Source: Streptomyces tauricus (GTDB lineage Bacteria; Actinomycetota; Actinomycetes; Streptomycetales; Streptomycetaceae). From it: a stretch of 64,000 bases of DNA. Location: the NCBI RefSeq assembly GCF_014650955.1, contig NZ_BMVY01000023.1, forward strand, positions 1 to 64,000, in the 5' to 3' direction. The notes beneath the pieces were generated by a model. It was given only the letters and a program-made list of their open reading frames with translations, made no database searches and had not been told where the DNA came from. Positions 33,204-46,552 of the stretch are shown piece by piece (positions within the stretch are counted from its first letter, which is position 1; each line of letters opens with the position of its first letter). Made by a program: the position numbers and the translations under genes.

Positions 33204-33388
33204 GACCCTTTGCGCTGCCTGTTAGCTGCCTCCTGCCCGTCACCAGGGGCATACCCTCGCTTGAGCACCGCGGAACGAACTGATCCTGACCTGGTCTTAT
33301 GTCGACCGGCTCGGGGAAGGTCCGTCCCGGTGCCCCGCTTGGGACCGGTACGCGCGTAGTGAGTCCGAGCCCTCGGAAGGACCCCCTC

Positions 33389-36300
33389 TTGGCCGCCTCG
33401 CGCACTGCCTCGACCGCGAATACGAACAACGGCGCCAGCACCGCCCCGCTGCGCATCTCCTTTGCAAAGATCAAGGAGCCCCTCGAGGTTCCGAACCTTC
33501 TTGCGCTGCAGACCGAAAGTTTTGACTGGCTGCTCGGCAACGACGCGTGGAAGGCTCGTGTCGAGGCGGCTCTGGACAGTGGACAGGACGTCCCCACGAA
33601 GTCCGGTCTGGAGGAGATCTTCGAGGAGATCTCCCCGATCGAGGACTTCTCAGGGTCGATGTCCCTGACGTTCCGCGACCACCGCTTCGAGCCTCCCAAG
33701 AACTCGATCGACGAGTGCAAGGAGCGCGACTTCACGTTCGCCGCGCCGCTCTTCGTCACCGCCGAGTTCACCAACAACGAGACCGGCGAGATCAAGTCCC
33801 AGACCGTCTTCATGGGTGATTTCCCGCTCATGACGAACAAGGGCACCTTCGTCATCAACGGCACCGAGCGTGTCGTGGTGTCGCAGCTGGTCCGTTCGCC
33901 GGGTGTCTACTTCGACTCCTCCATCGACAAGACGTCCGACAAGGACATCTTCTCCGCGAAGGTCATCCCGTCCCGGGGTGCCTGGCTGGAGATGGAGATC
34001 GACAAGCGCGACATGGTCGGTGTCCGCATCGACCGCAAGCGCAAGCAGTCCGTCACCGTCCTGCTCAAGGCTCTCGGTTGGACGACCGAGCAGATCCTCG
34101 AGGAGTTCGGCGAGTACGAATCCATGCGCGCCACCCTGGAGAAGGACCACACCCAGGGCCAGGACGACGCACTGCTCGACATCTACCGCAAGCTGCGTCC
34201 GGGCGAGCCGCCGACCCGTGAGGCCGCGCAGACGCTGCTTGAGAACCTCTACTTCAACCCCAAGCGCTACGACCTCGCCAAGGTCGGCCGCTACAAGGTC
34301 AACAAGAAGCTGGGCGGCGAAGCGCCGCTCGACGCCGGGATCCTGACCGTCGAGGACATCATCTCGTCGATCAAGTACCTGGTGAAGCTGCACGCCGGTG
34401 AGACCGAGACCGTCGGGAACAACGGCACCCAGATCGTCGTCGAGACCGACGACATCGACCACTTCGGCAACCGCCGTCTGCGCAACGTGGGCGAGCTCAT
34501 CCAGAACCAGGTCCGTACGGGTCTGGCGCGTATGGAGCGAGTCGTCCGCGAGCGCATGACGACCCAGGACGTCGAGGCGATCACGCCGCAGACCCTGATC
34601 AACATCCGGCCGGTCGTCGCCTCCATCAAGGAGTTCTTCGGCACCAGCCAGCTGTCGCAGTTCATGGACCAGAACAACCCGCTGTCGGGTCTCACCCACA
34701 AGCGCCGTCTGTCGGCGCTTGGCCCGGGTGGTCTCTCCCGTGAGCGGGCCGGCTTCGAGGTCCGTGACGTACACCCCTCGCACTACGGCCGCATGTGCCC
34801 GATCGAGACCCCCGAAGGCCCGAACATCGGCCTGATCGGCTCGCTCGCCTCCTACGGCCGGGTCAACGCGTTCGGCTTCGTCGAGACGCCCTACCGCCGG
34901 GTCACCGACGGTGTCGTCACCGACGAGGTCGACTACCTGACCGCCGACGAGGAGGACCGCTTCGTCATCGCGCAGGCCAACGCCGTGCTCAACGACGACA
35001 TGCGGTTCAACGAGGCCCGCGTCCTGGTCCGCCGCCGTGGCGGAGAGGTCGACTACGTCCCCGGTGACGACGTCGACTACATGGACGTCTCGCCGCGCCA
35101 GATGGTGTCCGTCGCAACCGCGATGATCCCCTTCCTGGAGCACGACGACGCCAACCGTGCCCTCATGGGCGCGAACATGATGCGCCAGGCCGTGCCGCTG
35201 ATCACCGCCGAGGCCCCCCTCGTCGGTACGGGCATGGAGTACCGCTGCGCCGTCGACGCCGGTGACGTCATCAAGGCCGAGAAGACCGGTGTGGTCCAGG
35301 AGGTCTCCGCGGACTACGTCACGGTGGCCAACGACGACGGCACCTACACCACCTACCGGGTGGCCAAGTTCTCCCGCTCCAACCAGGGGACCTCGGTCAA
35401 CCAGAAGGTCGTCGTCGACGAGGGCGACCGGGTCGTCGAGAACCAGGTTCTCGCCGACGGTCCGGCCACCCAGGAAGGCGAGATGGCGCTGGGCAAGAAC
35501 CTGCTCGTCGCCTTCATGCCGTGGGAGGGTCACAACTACGAGGACGCGATCATCCTGTCGCAGCGCCTCGTGCAGGACGACGTCCTCTCCTCGATCCACA
35601 TCGAGGAGCACGAGGTCGACGCCCGTGACACCAAGCTCGGCCCCGAGGAGATCACCCGGGACATCCCGAACGTCTCCGAGGAGGTCCTCGCCGACCTCGA
35701 CGAGCGCGGCATCATCCGCATCGGTGCCGAGGTCGTCGCCGGTGACATCCTGGTCGGCAAGGTCACGCCCAAGGGTGAGACCGAGCTGACCCCGGAGGAG
35801 CGCCTGCTCCGCGCGATCTTCGGTGAGAAGGCGCGAGAGGTGCGCGACACCTCGCTGAAGGTGCCGCACGGCGAGATCGGCAAGGTCATCGGCGTCCGCG
35901 TCTTCGACCGTGAAGAGGGCGACGAGCTGCCGCCGGGCGTGAACCAGCTGGTTCGTGTCTACGTGGCGCAGAAGCGCAAGATCACGGACGGCGACAAGCT
36001 CGCCGGCCGGCACGGCAACAAGGGTGTCATCTCCAAGATCCTTCCGATCGAGGACATGCCCTTCCTCGAGGACGGCACGCCGGTCGACATCATCCTCAAC
36101 CCGCTGGGTGTCCCGTCCCGAATGAACCCGGGACAGGTCCTGGAGATCCACCTCGGCTGGCTCGCCAGCCGCGGCTGGGACGTCTCCGGGCTCAGCGAGG
36201 ACTGGGCGCGTCGACTGCAGTCCATCGAGGCCGACCAGGTCGCCCCGGGGACCAACGTCGCCACCCCCGTCTTCGACGGTGCGCGTGAGGACGAGCTCGC

Positions 36301-36874
36301 GGGTCTGCTCCAGCACACGATCCCGAACCGTGACGGCGACCGCATGGTCCTCCCGTCCGGCAAGGCGCGGATGTTCGACGGCCGCTCCGGCGAGCCGTTC
36401 CCGGAGCCGGTCTCGGTCGGCTACATGTACATCCTCAAGCTCCACCACCTGGTCGACGACAAGCTGCACGCCCGCTCGACCGGTCCGTACTCGATGATCA
36501 CCCAGCAGCCGCTGGGTGGTAAGGCCCAGTTCGGTGGCCAGCGCTTCGGTGAGATGGAGGTGTGGGCGCTGGAGGCTTACGGCGCCGCATACGCCCTCCA
36601 GGAACTGCTGACCATCAAGTCCGACGACGTGACCGGCCGCGTGAAGGTCTACGAGGCCATCGTCAAGGGCGAGAACATTCCTGAGCCCGGCATTCCCGAG
36701 TCCTTCAAGGTGCTCATCAAGGAAATGCAGTCGCTCTGCCTCAACGTGGAGGTGCTGTCCTCGGACGGCATGTCCATCGAGATGCGCGACACGGACGAGG
36801 ACGTCTTCCGCGCCGCGGAGGAGCTCGGTATCGACCTGTCCCGGCGTGAGCCGAGCAGCGTCGAAGAGGTCTGA
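33389..36874 (+). CDS. rpoB: DNA-directed RNA polymerase subunit beta
   Basis: 1161 residues when started at the TTG at 33389, giving M-A-A-S-R-T-A-S-T-A-N-T-N-N, which agrees with my recollection of Streptomyces RpoB; CGGAAGGA lies nine bases upstream. The in-frame ATG at 33299 would add 30 residues without a ribosome site. The rifampicin cluster S420-Q-L-S-Q-F-M-D427-Q-N-N-P-L-S433-G-L-T-H437-K-R-R-L-S442 is wild type, so no rifamycin resistance is predicted. The C-terminal G-G-Q-R-F-G-E-M-E-V-W-A-L-E is intact. Followed by rpoC after 101 bases. Confidence 0.97.
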   Translation: MAASRTASTANTNNGASTAPLRISFAKIKEPLEVPNLLALQTESFDWLLGNDAWKARVEAALDSGQDVPTKSGLEEIFEEISPIEDFSGSMSLTFRDHRFEPPKNSIDECKERDFTFAAPLFVTAEFTNNETGEIKSQTVFMGDFPLMTNKGTFVINGTERVVVSQLVRSPGVYFDSSIDKTSDKDIFSAKVIPSRGAWLEMEIDKRDMVGVRIDRKRKQSVTVLLKALGWTTEQILEEFGEYESMRATLEKDHTQGQDDALLDIYRKLRPGEPPTREAAQTLLENLYFNPKRYDLAKVGRYKVNKKLGGEAPLDAGILTVEDIISSIKYLVKLHAGETETVGNNGTQIVVETDDIDHFGNRRLRNVGELIQNQVRTGLARMERVVRERMTTQDVEAITPQTLINIRPVVASIKEFFGTSQLSQFMDQNNPLSGLTHKRRLSALGPGGLSRERAGFEVRDVHPSHYGRMCPIETPEGPNIGLIGSLASYGRVNAFGFVETPYRRVTDGVVTDEVDYLTADEEDRFVIAQANAVLNDDMRFNEARVLVRRRGGEVDYVPGDDVDYMDVSPRQMVSVATAMIPFLEHDDANRALMGANMMRQAVPLITAEAPLVGTGMEYRCAVDAGDVIKAEKTGVVQEVSADYVTVANDDGTYTTYRVAKFSRSNQGTSVNQKVVVDEGDRVVENQVLADGPATQEGEMALGKNLLVAFMPWEGHNYEDAIILSQRLVQDDVLSSIHIEEHEVDARDTKLGPEEITRDIPNVSEEVLADLDERGIIRIGAEVVAGDILVGKVTPKGETELTPEERLLRAIFGEKAREVRDTSLKVPHGEIGKVIGVRVFDREEGDELPPGVNQLVRVYVAQKRKITDGDKLAGRHGNKGVISKILPIEDMPFLEDGTPVDIILNPLGVPSRMNPGQVLEIHLGWLASRGWDVSGLSEDWARRLQSIEADQVAPGTNVATPVFDGAREDELAGLLQHTIPNRDGDRMVLPSGKARMFDGRSGEPFPEPVSVGYMYILKLHHLVDDKLHARSTGPYSMITQQPLGGKAQFGGQRFGEMEVWALEAYGAAYALQELLTIKSDDVTGRVKVYEAIVKGENIPEPGIPESFKVLIKEMQSLCLNVEVLSSDGMSIEMRDTDEDVFRAAEELGIDLSRREPSSVEEV

Positions 36875-36975
36875 CGGGTCTGGCCGGGGCTCGCTGAACA
36901 CGAGCCCCGGCTAACCAACCCCGGACCCCAGTCAGACCAGTGAAGAATCGACCCCGAAAGAGGGATTGACGACAA

Positions 36976-40875
<3,900 letters not shown>

Positions 40876-40910
40876 GCAGGTCGCCTGAACAAGGCGCCTG
40901 ATCGAGTCAG

Positions 40911-40942
40911 AGGGGCGGTCACCTTTCGGGGTGACCGCCCTT
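40911..40942 (+). terminator. Terminator after rpoC
   Basis: GGGCGGTCACC (40913-40923) and GGTGACCGCCC (40930-40940) with loop TTTCGG, followed by TTCGG. Starts 37 bases after the stop. Confidence 0.9.
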
Positions 40943-41077
40943 CGGCGTTCCCGGGCCGGCCCGCCGTCGCCGCGTCGGGAATTTCTGATATGGGCTCGGC
41001 GGGAACCTGTGCCCGTATTGCCGCGTTGGAGCATGATGGAGATCCGTGGAGAGCCAGTCGTCGGGGGAGGTGCTCCC

Positions 41078-41635
41078 GTGTCGTATCCGTCGCCGTGGCA
41101 GCCGGGGCAGTCCGGGCCGGGGTGGAATCAGCCGCGTGCCTGGCAGGAGCCGCAGGCCGCCGGCCACTCGATGCTCGCGTCCACCGCCGACCGGGAGCGG
41201 GCCGTGGACGTCCTCAGAGCCGGGTTCGGTGAGGGGCGGATGCAGCAGCCCGAGTTCGAGAAGCGGGTGGCGCGGGCCTACGCGGCCCGTACGGTGGGCG
41301 AGCTGGCCCTCCTGGTGGCAGACCTCCCGCAGGGGCCCGTACCGCTTCCGGCGGTCTCTGGGCCCGTGCCACGGACCTTCCTGCCCGTCGCCGCGCCGCC
41401 CAAGACGAACGAGAAGGCGATCGGGGCGGCGATCTGCGGTGTGCTCTGTCTGGTGACCGCCGGGCTCACGGGTGTTCCCGCGGTGATCCTGGGCCACAGC
41501 GCCCGCTCCGAGATGCGGCGCACCGGCGAGGGTGGCGAAGGTCTCGCGCTCATGGGACTGGTCTTCGGCTGGCTGTCCACGGTGGGCTGGGCGCTGTTCG
41601 TGACCTTGCTGTTCGTGGCTGTGCTGGCGTCCTGA
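41078..41635 (+). CDS. DUF1707/DUF4190 membrane protein
   Basis: 185 residues. After a Pro/Gly/Trp/Gln-rich N-terminus, residues about 27-80 form the SHOCT-like DUF1707 helix pair: S-T-A-D-R-E-R-A-V-D-V-L-R-A-G-F-G-E-G-R-M...E-F-E-K-R-V-A-R-A-Y-A-A-R-T. The C-terminal half has two hydrophobic helices separated by G-H-S-A-R-S-E-M-R-R-T-G-E-G-G, typical of DUF4190. GTG at 41078 is preferred because GGGGGAGG lies seven bases upstream; earlier ATGs exist at 41033-41038. Function unknown; inserted between the rpo and str operons. Confidence 0.82.
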   Translation: MSYPSPWQPGQSGPGWNQPRAWQEPQAAGHSMLASTADRERAVDVLRAGFGEGRMQQPEFEKRVARAYAARTVGELALLVADLPQGPVPLPAVSGPVPRTFLPVAAPPKTNEKAIGAAICGVLCLVTAGLTGVPAVILGHSARSEMRRTGEGGEGLALMGLVFGWLSTVGWALFVTLLFVAVLAS

Positions 41636-41702
41636 CGAAGATCGTTGAAGGACCTGCGGCTTGGCATGGTCCGCTCAGGGATGCCAGTGCGGTCCATTTG
41701 TT

Positions 41703-41731
41703 TTGACCGCAGCCTATGAGGTAGGTACGCT
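41703..41731 (+). promoter_or_regulatory. rpsL (str operon) promoter
   Basis: TTGACC at 41703-41708, a 17-base spacer and TACGCT at 41726-41731. Transcription would start near 41738, giving a leader of about 190 bases. Confidence 0.8.
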
Positions 41732-41851
41732 CAGACCTTGTGCCTGGGGTGTGCCCTGGCTCCCGTGCGTGCCTTCAACCGCACTAGGGGAGTCATCACC
41801 GGCCACCGCAATCTGCGCCCCTCCCGCCTCGCGGCGGGAATCTGCAGTGTT

Positions 41852-41876
41852 CGACACACCCGACCGCGTGGGTCGG
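41852..41876 (+). promoter_or_regulatory. 25-bp leader element shared with rpsJ
   Basis: The element runs from CGACACACCC to GTGGGTCGG, with a CCGACC-GCGTG-GGTCGG stem-loop (41860-41876). The same 25 bases occur at 52557-52581 in the rpsJ leader. It ends 50 bases before the rpsL start and is far downstream of the promoter, so it acts, if at all, as RNA. Confidence 0.8.
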
Positions 41877-41926
41877 CGGTGTTCCAGGTTAGCTTCACCA
41901 TTCGGCACACAGAAACCGGAGAAGTA

Positions 41927-42298
41927 GTGCCTACGATCCAGCAGCTGGTCCGGAAGGGCCGGCAGGACAAGGTCGAGAAGAACAAGACGCCCGCACTCGA
42001 GGGTTCGCCCCAGCGTCGCGGCGTCTGCACGCGTGTGTTCACGACCACCCCGAAGAAGCCGAACTCGGCCCTGCGTAAGGTCGCGCGTGTGCGTCTGACC
42101 AGCGGGATCGAGGTCACTGCTTACATTCCGGGTGAGGGACACAACCTGCAGGAGCACTCGATCGTGCTCGTGCGCGGCGGCCGTGTGAAGGACCTGCCCG
42201 GTGTTCGCTACAAGATCATCCGCGGTTCCCTCGACACCCAGGGTGTCAAGAACCGCAAGCAGGCCCGCAGCCGCTACGGCGCCAAGAAGGAGAAGTAG
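41927..42298 (+). CDS. rpsL: 30S ribosomal protein S12
   Basis: 123 residues. K43 in T-P-K43-K-P-N-S-A-L and K88 in G-G-R-V-K88-D-L-P-G, the streptomycin-resistance positions, are wild type. GTG start with CCGGAGAAGTA upstream. First gene of rpsL-rpsG-fusA-tuf. Confidence 0.98.
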   Translation: MPTIQQLVRKGRQDKVEKNKTPALEGSPQRRGVCTRVFTTTPKKPNSALRKVARVRLTSGIEVTAYIPGEGHNLQEHSIVLVRGGRVKDLPGVRYKIIRGSLDTQGVKNRKQARSRYGAKKEK

Positions 42299-42300
42299 AA

Positions 42301-42771
42301 ATGCCTCGTAAGGGCCCCGCCCCGAAGCGCCCGGTCATCATCGACCCGGTCTACGGTTCCCCTCTGGTGACCTCCCTGATCAACAAGGTGCTGCTGAACG
42401 GCAAGCGCTCCACCGCCGAGCGCATCGTCTACGGCGCCATGGAGGGCCTGCGCGAGAAGACCGGCAACGACCCGGTCATCACGCTCAAGCGCGCTCTGGA
42501 GAACATCAAGCCGACCCTCGAGGTCAAGTCCCGCCGAGTCGGCGGTGCGACGTACCAGGTCCCGATCGAGGTCAAGCCCGGTCGCGCCAGCACGCTCGCC
42601 CTGCGGTGGCTCGTCGGTTACTCCCGCGCCCGTCGCGAGAAGACGATGACCGAGCGTCTGCTCAACGAGCTTCTCGACGCCTCCAACGGCCTTGGTGCCG
42701 CTGTGAAGAAGCGCGAGGACACCCACAAGATGGCCGAGTCCAACAAGGCCTTCGCGCACTACCGCTGGTAG
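42301..42771 (+). CDS. rpsG: 30S ribosomal protein S7
   Basis: 156 residues, canonical. It nucleates assembly of the 16S 3' domain and in enterobacteria represses the str operon. Starts two bases after the rpsL stop; the ribosome site AAGGAGAAG lies within the end of rpsL, so translation is coupled. Confidence 0.98.
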   Translation: MPRKGPAPKRPVIIDPVYGSPLVTSLINKVLLNGKRSTAERIVYGAMEGLREKTGNDPVITLKRALENIKPTLEVKSRRVGGATYQVPIEVKPGRASTLALRWLVGYSRARREKTMTERLLNELLDASNGLGAAVKKREDTHKMAESNKAFAHYRW

Positions 42772-42810
42772 TCGCTACCCCCATCGAGACCGAGAGAAGA
42801 CCGAAGCCTT

Positions 42811-44940
42811 ATGGCTACCACTTCACTTGACCTGGCCAGGGTCCGCAACATCGGGATCATGGCCCATATCGACGCGGGCAAGACGACCACCACCGAGCGG
42901 ATCCTCTTCTACACCGGCGTCAGCTACAAGATCGGTGAGGTCCACGACGGCGCTGCGACCATGGACTGGATGGAGCAGGAGCAGGAGCGTGGCATCACGA
43001 TCACCTCTGCTGCGACCACCTGTCACTGGCCGCTCGACGACAACGACTACACCATCAACATCATCGACACCCCGGGGCACGTGGACTTCACGGTCGAGGT
43101 GGAGCGTTCGCTCCGCGTCCTCGACGGTGCCGTCACGGTGTTCGACGGTGTCGCGGGCGTTGAGCCGCAGTCCGAGACGGTGTGGCGTCAGGCCGACCGC
43201 TACGGCGTGCCGCGCATCTGCTTCGTCAACAAGCTCGACCGGACCGGCGCGGAGTTCCACCGCTGCGTCGACATGATCTCGGATCGCCTCGGTGCGCAGC
43301 CGCTGGTCATGCAGCTTCCGATCGGCGCCGAGGCCGACTTCAAGGGTGTCGTCGACCTCGTCACCATGAAGGCGTTCGTCTGGTCCGCCGAGGCCGCCAA
43401 GGGCGAGATGTACGACGTCGTCGACATCCCGGCCACGCACGCCGAGGCTGCCGAGGAGTACCGCGGCAAGCTGATCGAGGCCGTCGCGGAGAACGACGAA
43501 GAGATCATGGAGCTGTACCTGGAGGGCGAAGAGCCTTCCGAGGAGCAGCTGTACGCCGCGATCCGTCGCATCACCATCGCGTCCGGCAAGTCCAGCGACA
43601 CCACGGTCACCCCGGTGTTCTGTGGCACCGCGTTCAAGAACAAGGGCGTCCAGCCCCTGCTCGACGCGGTCGTGCGCTACCTCCCGACCCCGCTTGACGT
43701 CGAGGCCATCGAAGGCCACGACGTGAAGGACCCCGAGGTCGTCGTGAAGCGCAAGCCGTCCGTGGACGAGCCGCTCTCCGCCCTCGCGTTCAAGATCATG
43801 AGCGACCCGCACCTGGGCAAGCTCACCTTCGTCCGGGTGTACTCGGGCCGCCTGGAGTCCGGCACTGCCGTGCTGAACTCCGTCAAGGGCAAGAAGGAGC
43901 GCATCGGCAAGATCTACCGCATGCACGCGAACAAGCGTGAGGAGATCGAGGCGGTGGGCGCCGGCGACATCGTCGCCGTGATGGGTCTGAAGCAGACCAC
44001 CACCGGTGAGACGCTCTCCGACGACAAGAACCCGGTCATCCTGGAGTCCATGGACTTCCCGGCGCCGGTCATTCAGGTCGCCATCGAGCCCAAGTCCAAG
44101 GGTGACCAGGAGAAGCTGGGTGTAGCCATCCAGCGTCTCGCGGAGGAGGACCCCTCCTTCCAGGTTCACTCGGACGAGGAGACCGGCCAGACCATCATCG
44201 GTGGTATGGGCGAGCTGCACCTCGAGGTGCTGGTCGACCGTATGCGCCGTGAGTTCAAGGTCGAGGCCAACGTCGGTAAGCCGCAGGTCGCGTACCGTGA
44301 GACGATCCGCAAGGCCGTCGAGCGCGTGGACTACACCCACAAGAAGCAGACCGGTGGTACCGGTCAGTTCGCCAAGGTGCAGATCGCGATCGAGCCCATC
44401 ACCGAGGCCGACGGCCCGGCGTACGAGTTCGTGAACAAGGTCACCGGTGGCCGTATCCCGCGGGAGTACATCCCGTCGGTGGACGCCGGTGCGCAGGAGG
44501 CCATGCAGTTCGGCATCCTCGCCGGGTACGAGATGACGGGTGTCCGCATCACGCTTCTCGACGGTGCCTACCACGAGGTCGACTCCTCCGAGCTGGCGTT
44601 CAAGATCGCCGGTTCGCAGGCCTTCAAGGAGGCTGCCCGCAAGGCCAGCCCCGTGCTCCTCGAGCCGATGATGGCCGTCGAGGTCACCACGCCCGAGGAC
44701 TACATGGGCGAGGTCATCGGCGACATCAACTCCCGCCGTGGCCAGATCCAGGCCATGGAGGAGCGTGCCGGTGCCCGCGTCGTGAAGGGCCTCGTGCCCC
44801 TCTCGGAGATGTTCGGCTACGTCGGCGACCTCCGCAGCAAGACCTCGGGTCGCGCAAGCTACTCGATGCAGTTCGACTCCTACGCCGAGGTTCCCAGGAA
44901 CGTCGCCGAGGAGATCATCGCGAAGGCCAAGGGCGAGTAA
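42811..44940 (+). CDS. fusA: Elongation factor G
   Basis: 709 residues, five-domain translational GTPase driving ribosome translocation. G1 A19-H-I-D-A-G-K-T26, G3 D86-T-P-G-H90 and G4 N140-K-L-D143 are intact, and the switch I R-G-I-T-I-T is present. ATG after GAGAGAAGACC. Third gene of the str operon. Confidence 0.98.
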   Translation: MATTSLDLARVRNIGIMAHIDAGKTTTTERILFYTGVSYKIGEVHDGAATMDWMEQEQERGITITSAATTCHWPLDDNDYTINIIDTPGHVDFTVEVERSLRVLDGAVTVFDGVAGVEPQSETVWRQADRYGVPRICFVNKLDRTGAEFHRCVDMISDRLGAQPLVMQLPIGAEADFKGVVDLVTMKAFVWSAEAAKGEMYDVVDIPATHAEAAEEYRGKLIEAVAENDEEIMELYLEGEEPSEEQLYAAIRRITIASGKSSDTTVTPVFCGTAFKNKGVQPLLDAVVRYLPTPLDVEAIEGHDVKDPEVVVKRKPSVDEPLSALAFKIMSDPHLGKLTFVRVYSGRLESGTAVLNSVKGKKERIGKIYRMHANKREEIEAVGAGDIVAVMGLKQTTTGETLSDDKNPVILESMDFPAPVIQVAIEPKSKGDQEKLGVAIQRLAEEDPSFQVHSDEETGQTIIGGMGELHLEVLVDRMRREFKVEANVGKPQVAYRETIRKAVERVDYTHKKQTGGTGQFAKVQIAIEPITEADGPAYEFVNKVTGGRIPREYIPSVDAGAQEAMQFGILAGYEMTGVRITLLDGAYHEVDSSELAFKIAGSQAFKEAARKASPVLLEPMMAVEVTTPEDYMGEVIGDINSRRGQIQAMEERAGARVVKGLVPLSEMFGYVGDLRSKTSGRASYSMQFDSYAEVPRNVAEEIIAKAKGE

Positions 44941-45107
44941 CACACACCGTTTACACGCTTTAGGCTTGACACCGACCGCCAGGGCCACGAACCGGCGGGG
45001 ACGAGGGATCGTCCCGGCCCCGTGGACCTCGGCGGGCGGCATCCCAGCAAAGATCACCCTGGCGCCGATGAGTAAGGCGTACCAGAACCACTCCGCAGGA
45101 GGATTCA

Positions 45108-46301
<1,194 letters not shown>

Positions 46302-46370
46302 TCTCGGCTGCCTGTTGGGCTTGAACGCCTGGTAGCTCCACAGCGGTATCGCTCCGCGAAGAGCTCCTGA

Positions 46371-46404
46371 AGGGGCCCGTACGACTTCGGTCGTACGGGC
46401 CCCT
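46371..46404 (+). terminator. Terminator after tuf
   Basis: Perfect 14-bp arms (46371-46384, 46391-46404) with loop CTTCGG, then TTTGCTG. Confidence 0.95.
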
Positions 46405-46552
46405 TTGCTGTGCCCGGGTGGGGTAGGGGGTGGTCGTCGAAATGATTCGTCACGAAAGTGTTCGGCGGTGACGACCCGTTCCCCCTCAGGGGTCACTCCC
46501 GTCACCGTTTGTCATGCCGACATTCGCTACGGGGACGGTCGAGGGGTGACGC

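Larger units (their letters stand above)
32764..33388 (+). promoter_or_regulatory. rplL-rpoB intergenic region with terminator and rpoB leader; no gene
   Basis: About 600 bases. The rplL terminator is at 32833-32870 and the rpoB promoter at 33175-33203. Between them (32871-33174) I see no convincing gene: reading frames exist but lack start sites or recognisable protein. The transcribed leader from about 33210 to 33388 is roughly 180 bases. Confidence 0.6.

Noticed and set aside
32938..33225. Small coding frame between rplL and rpoB
   Set aside because: No ribosome site, no recognisable protein, and it runs over the rpoB promoter.
33299..33388. Upstream ATG for rpoB
   Set aside because: No ribosome site, and the TTG at 33389 gives the expected Streptomyces N-terminus and length of 1161 residues.
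34646..34714. Rifampicin-resistance changes in RpoB, and streptomycin-resistance changes in RpsL
   Set aside because: All key residues (S433, H437, S442 in RpoB; K43, K88 in RpsL) are wild type.
44966..44988. TTGACA as a dedicated tuf promoter
   Set aside because: No acceptable -10 hexamer at 16-18 bases; mentioned only as a possibility in the tuf entry.
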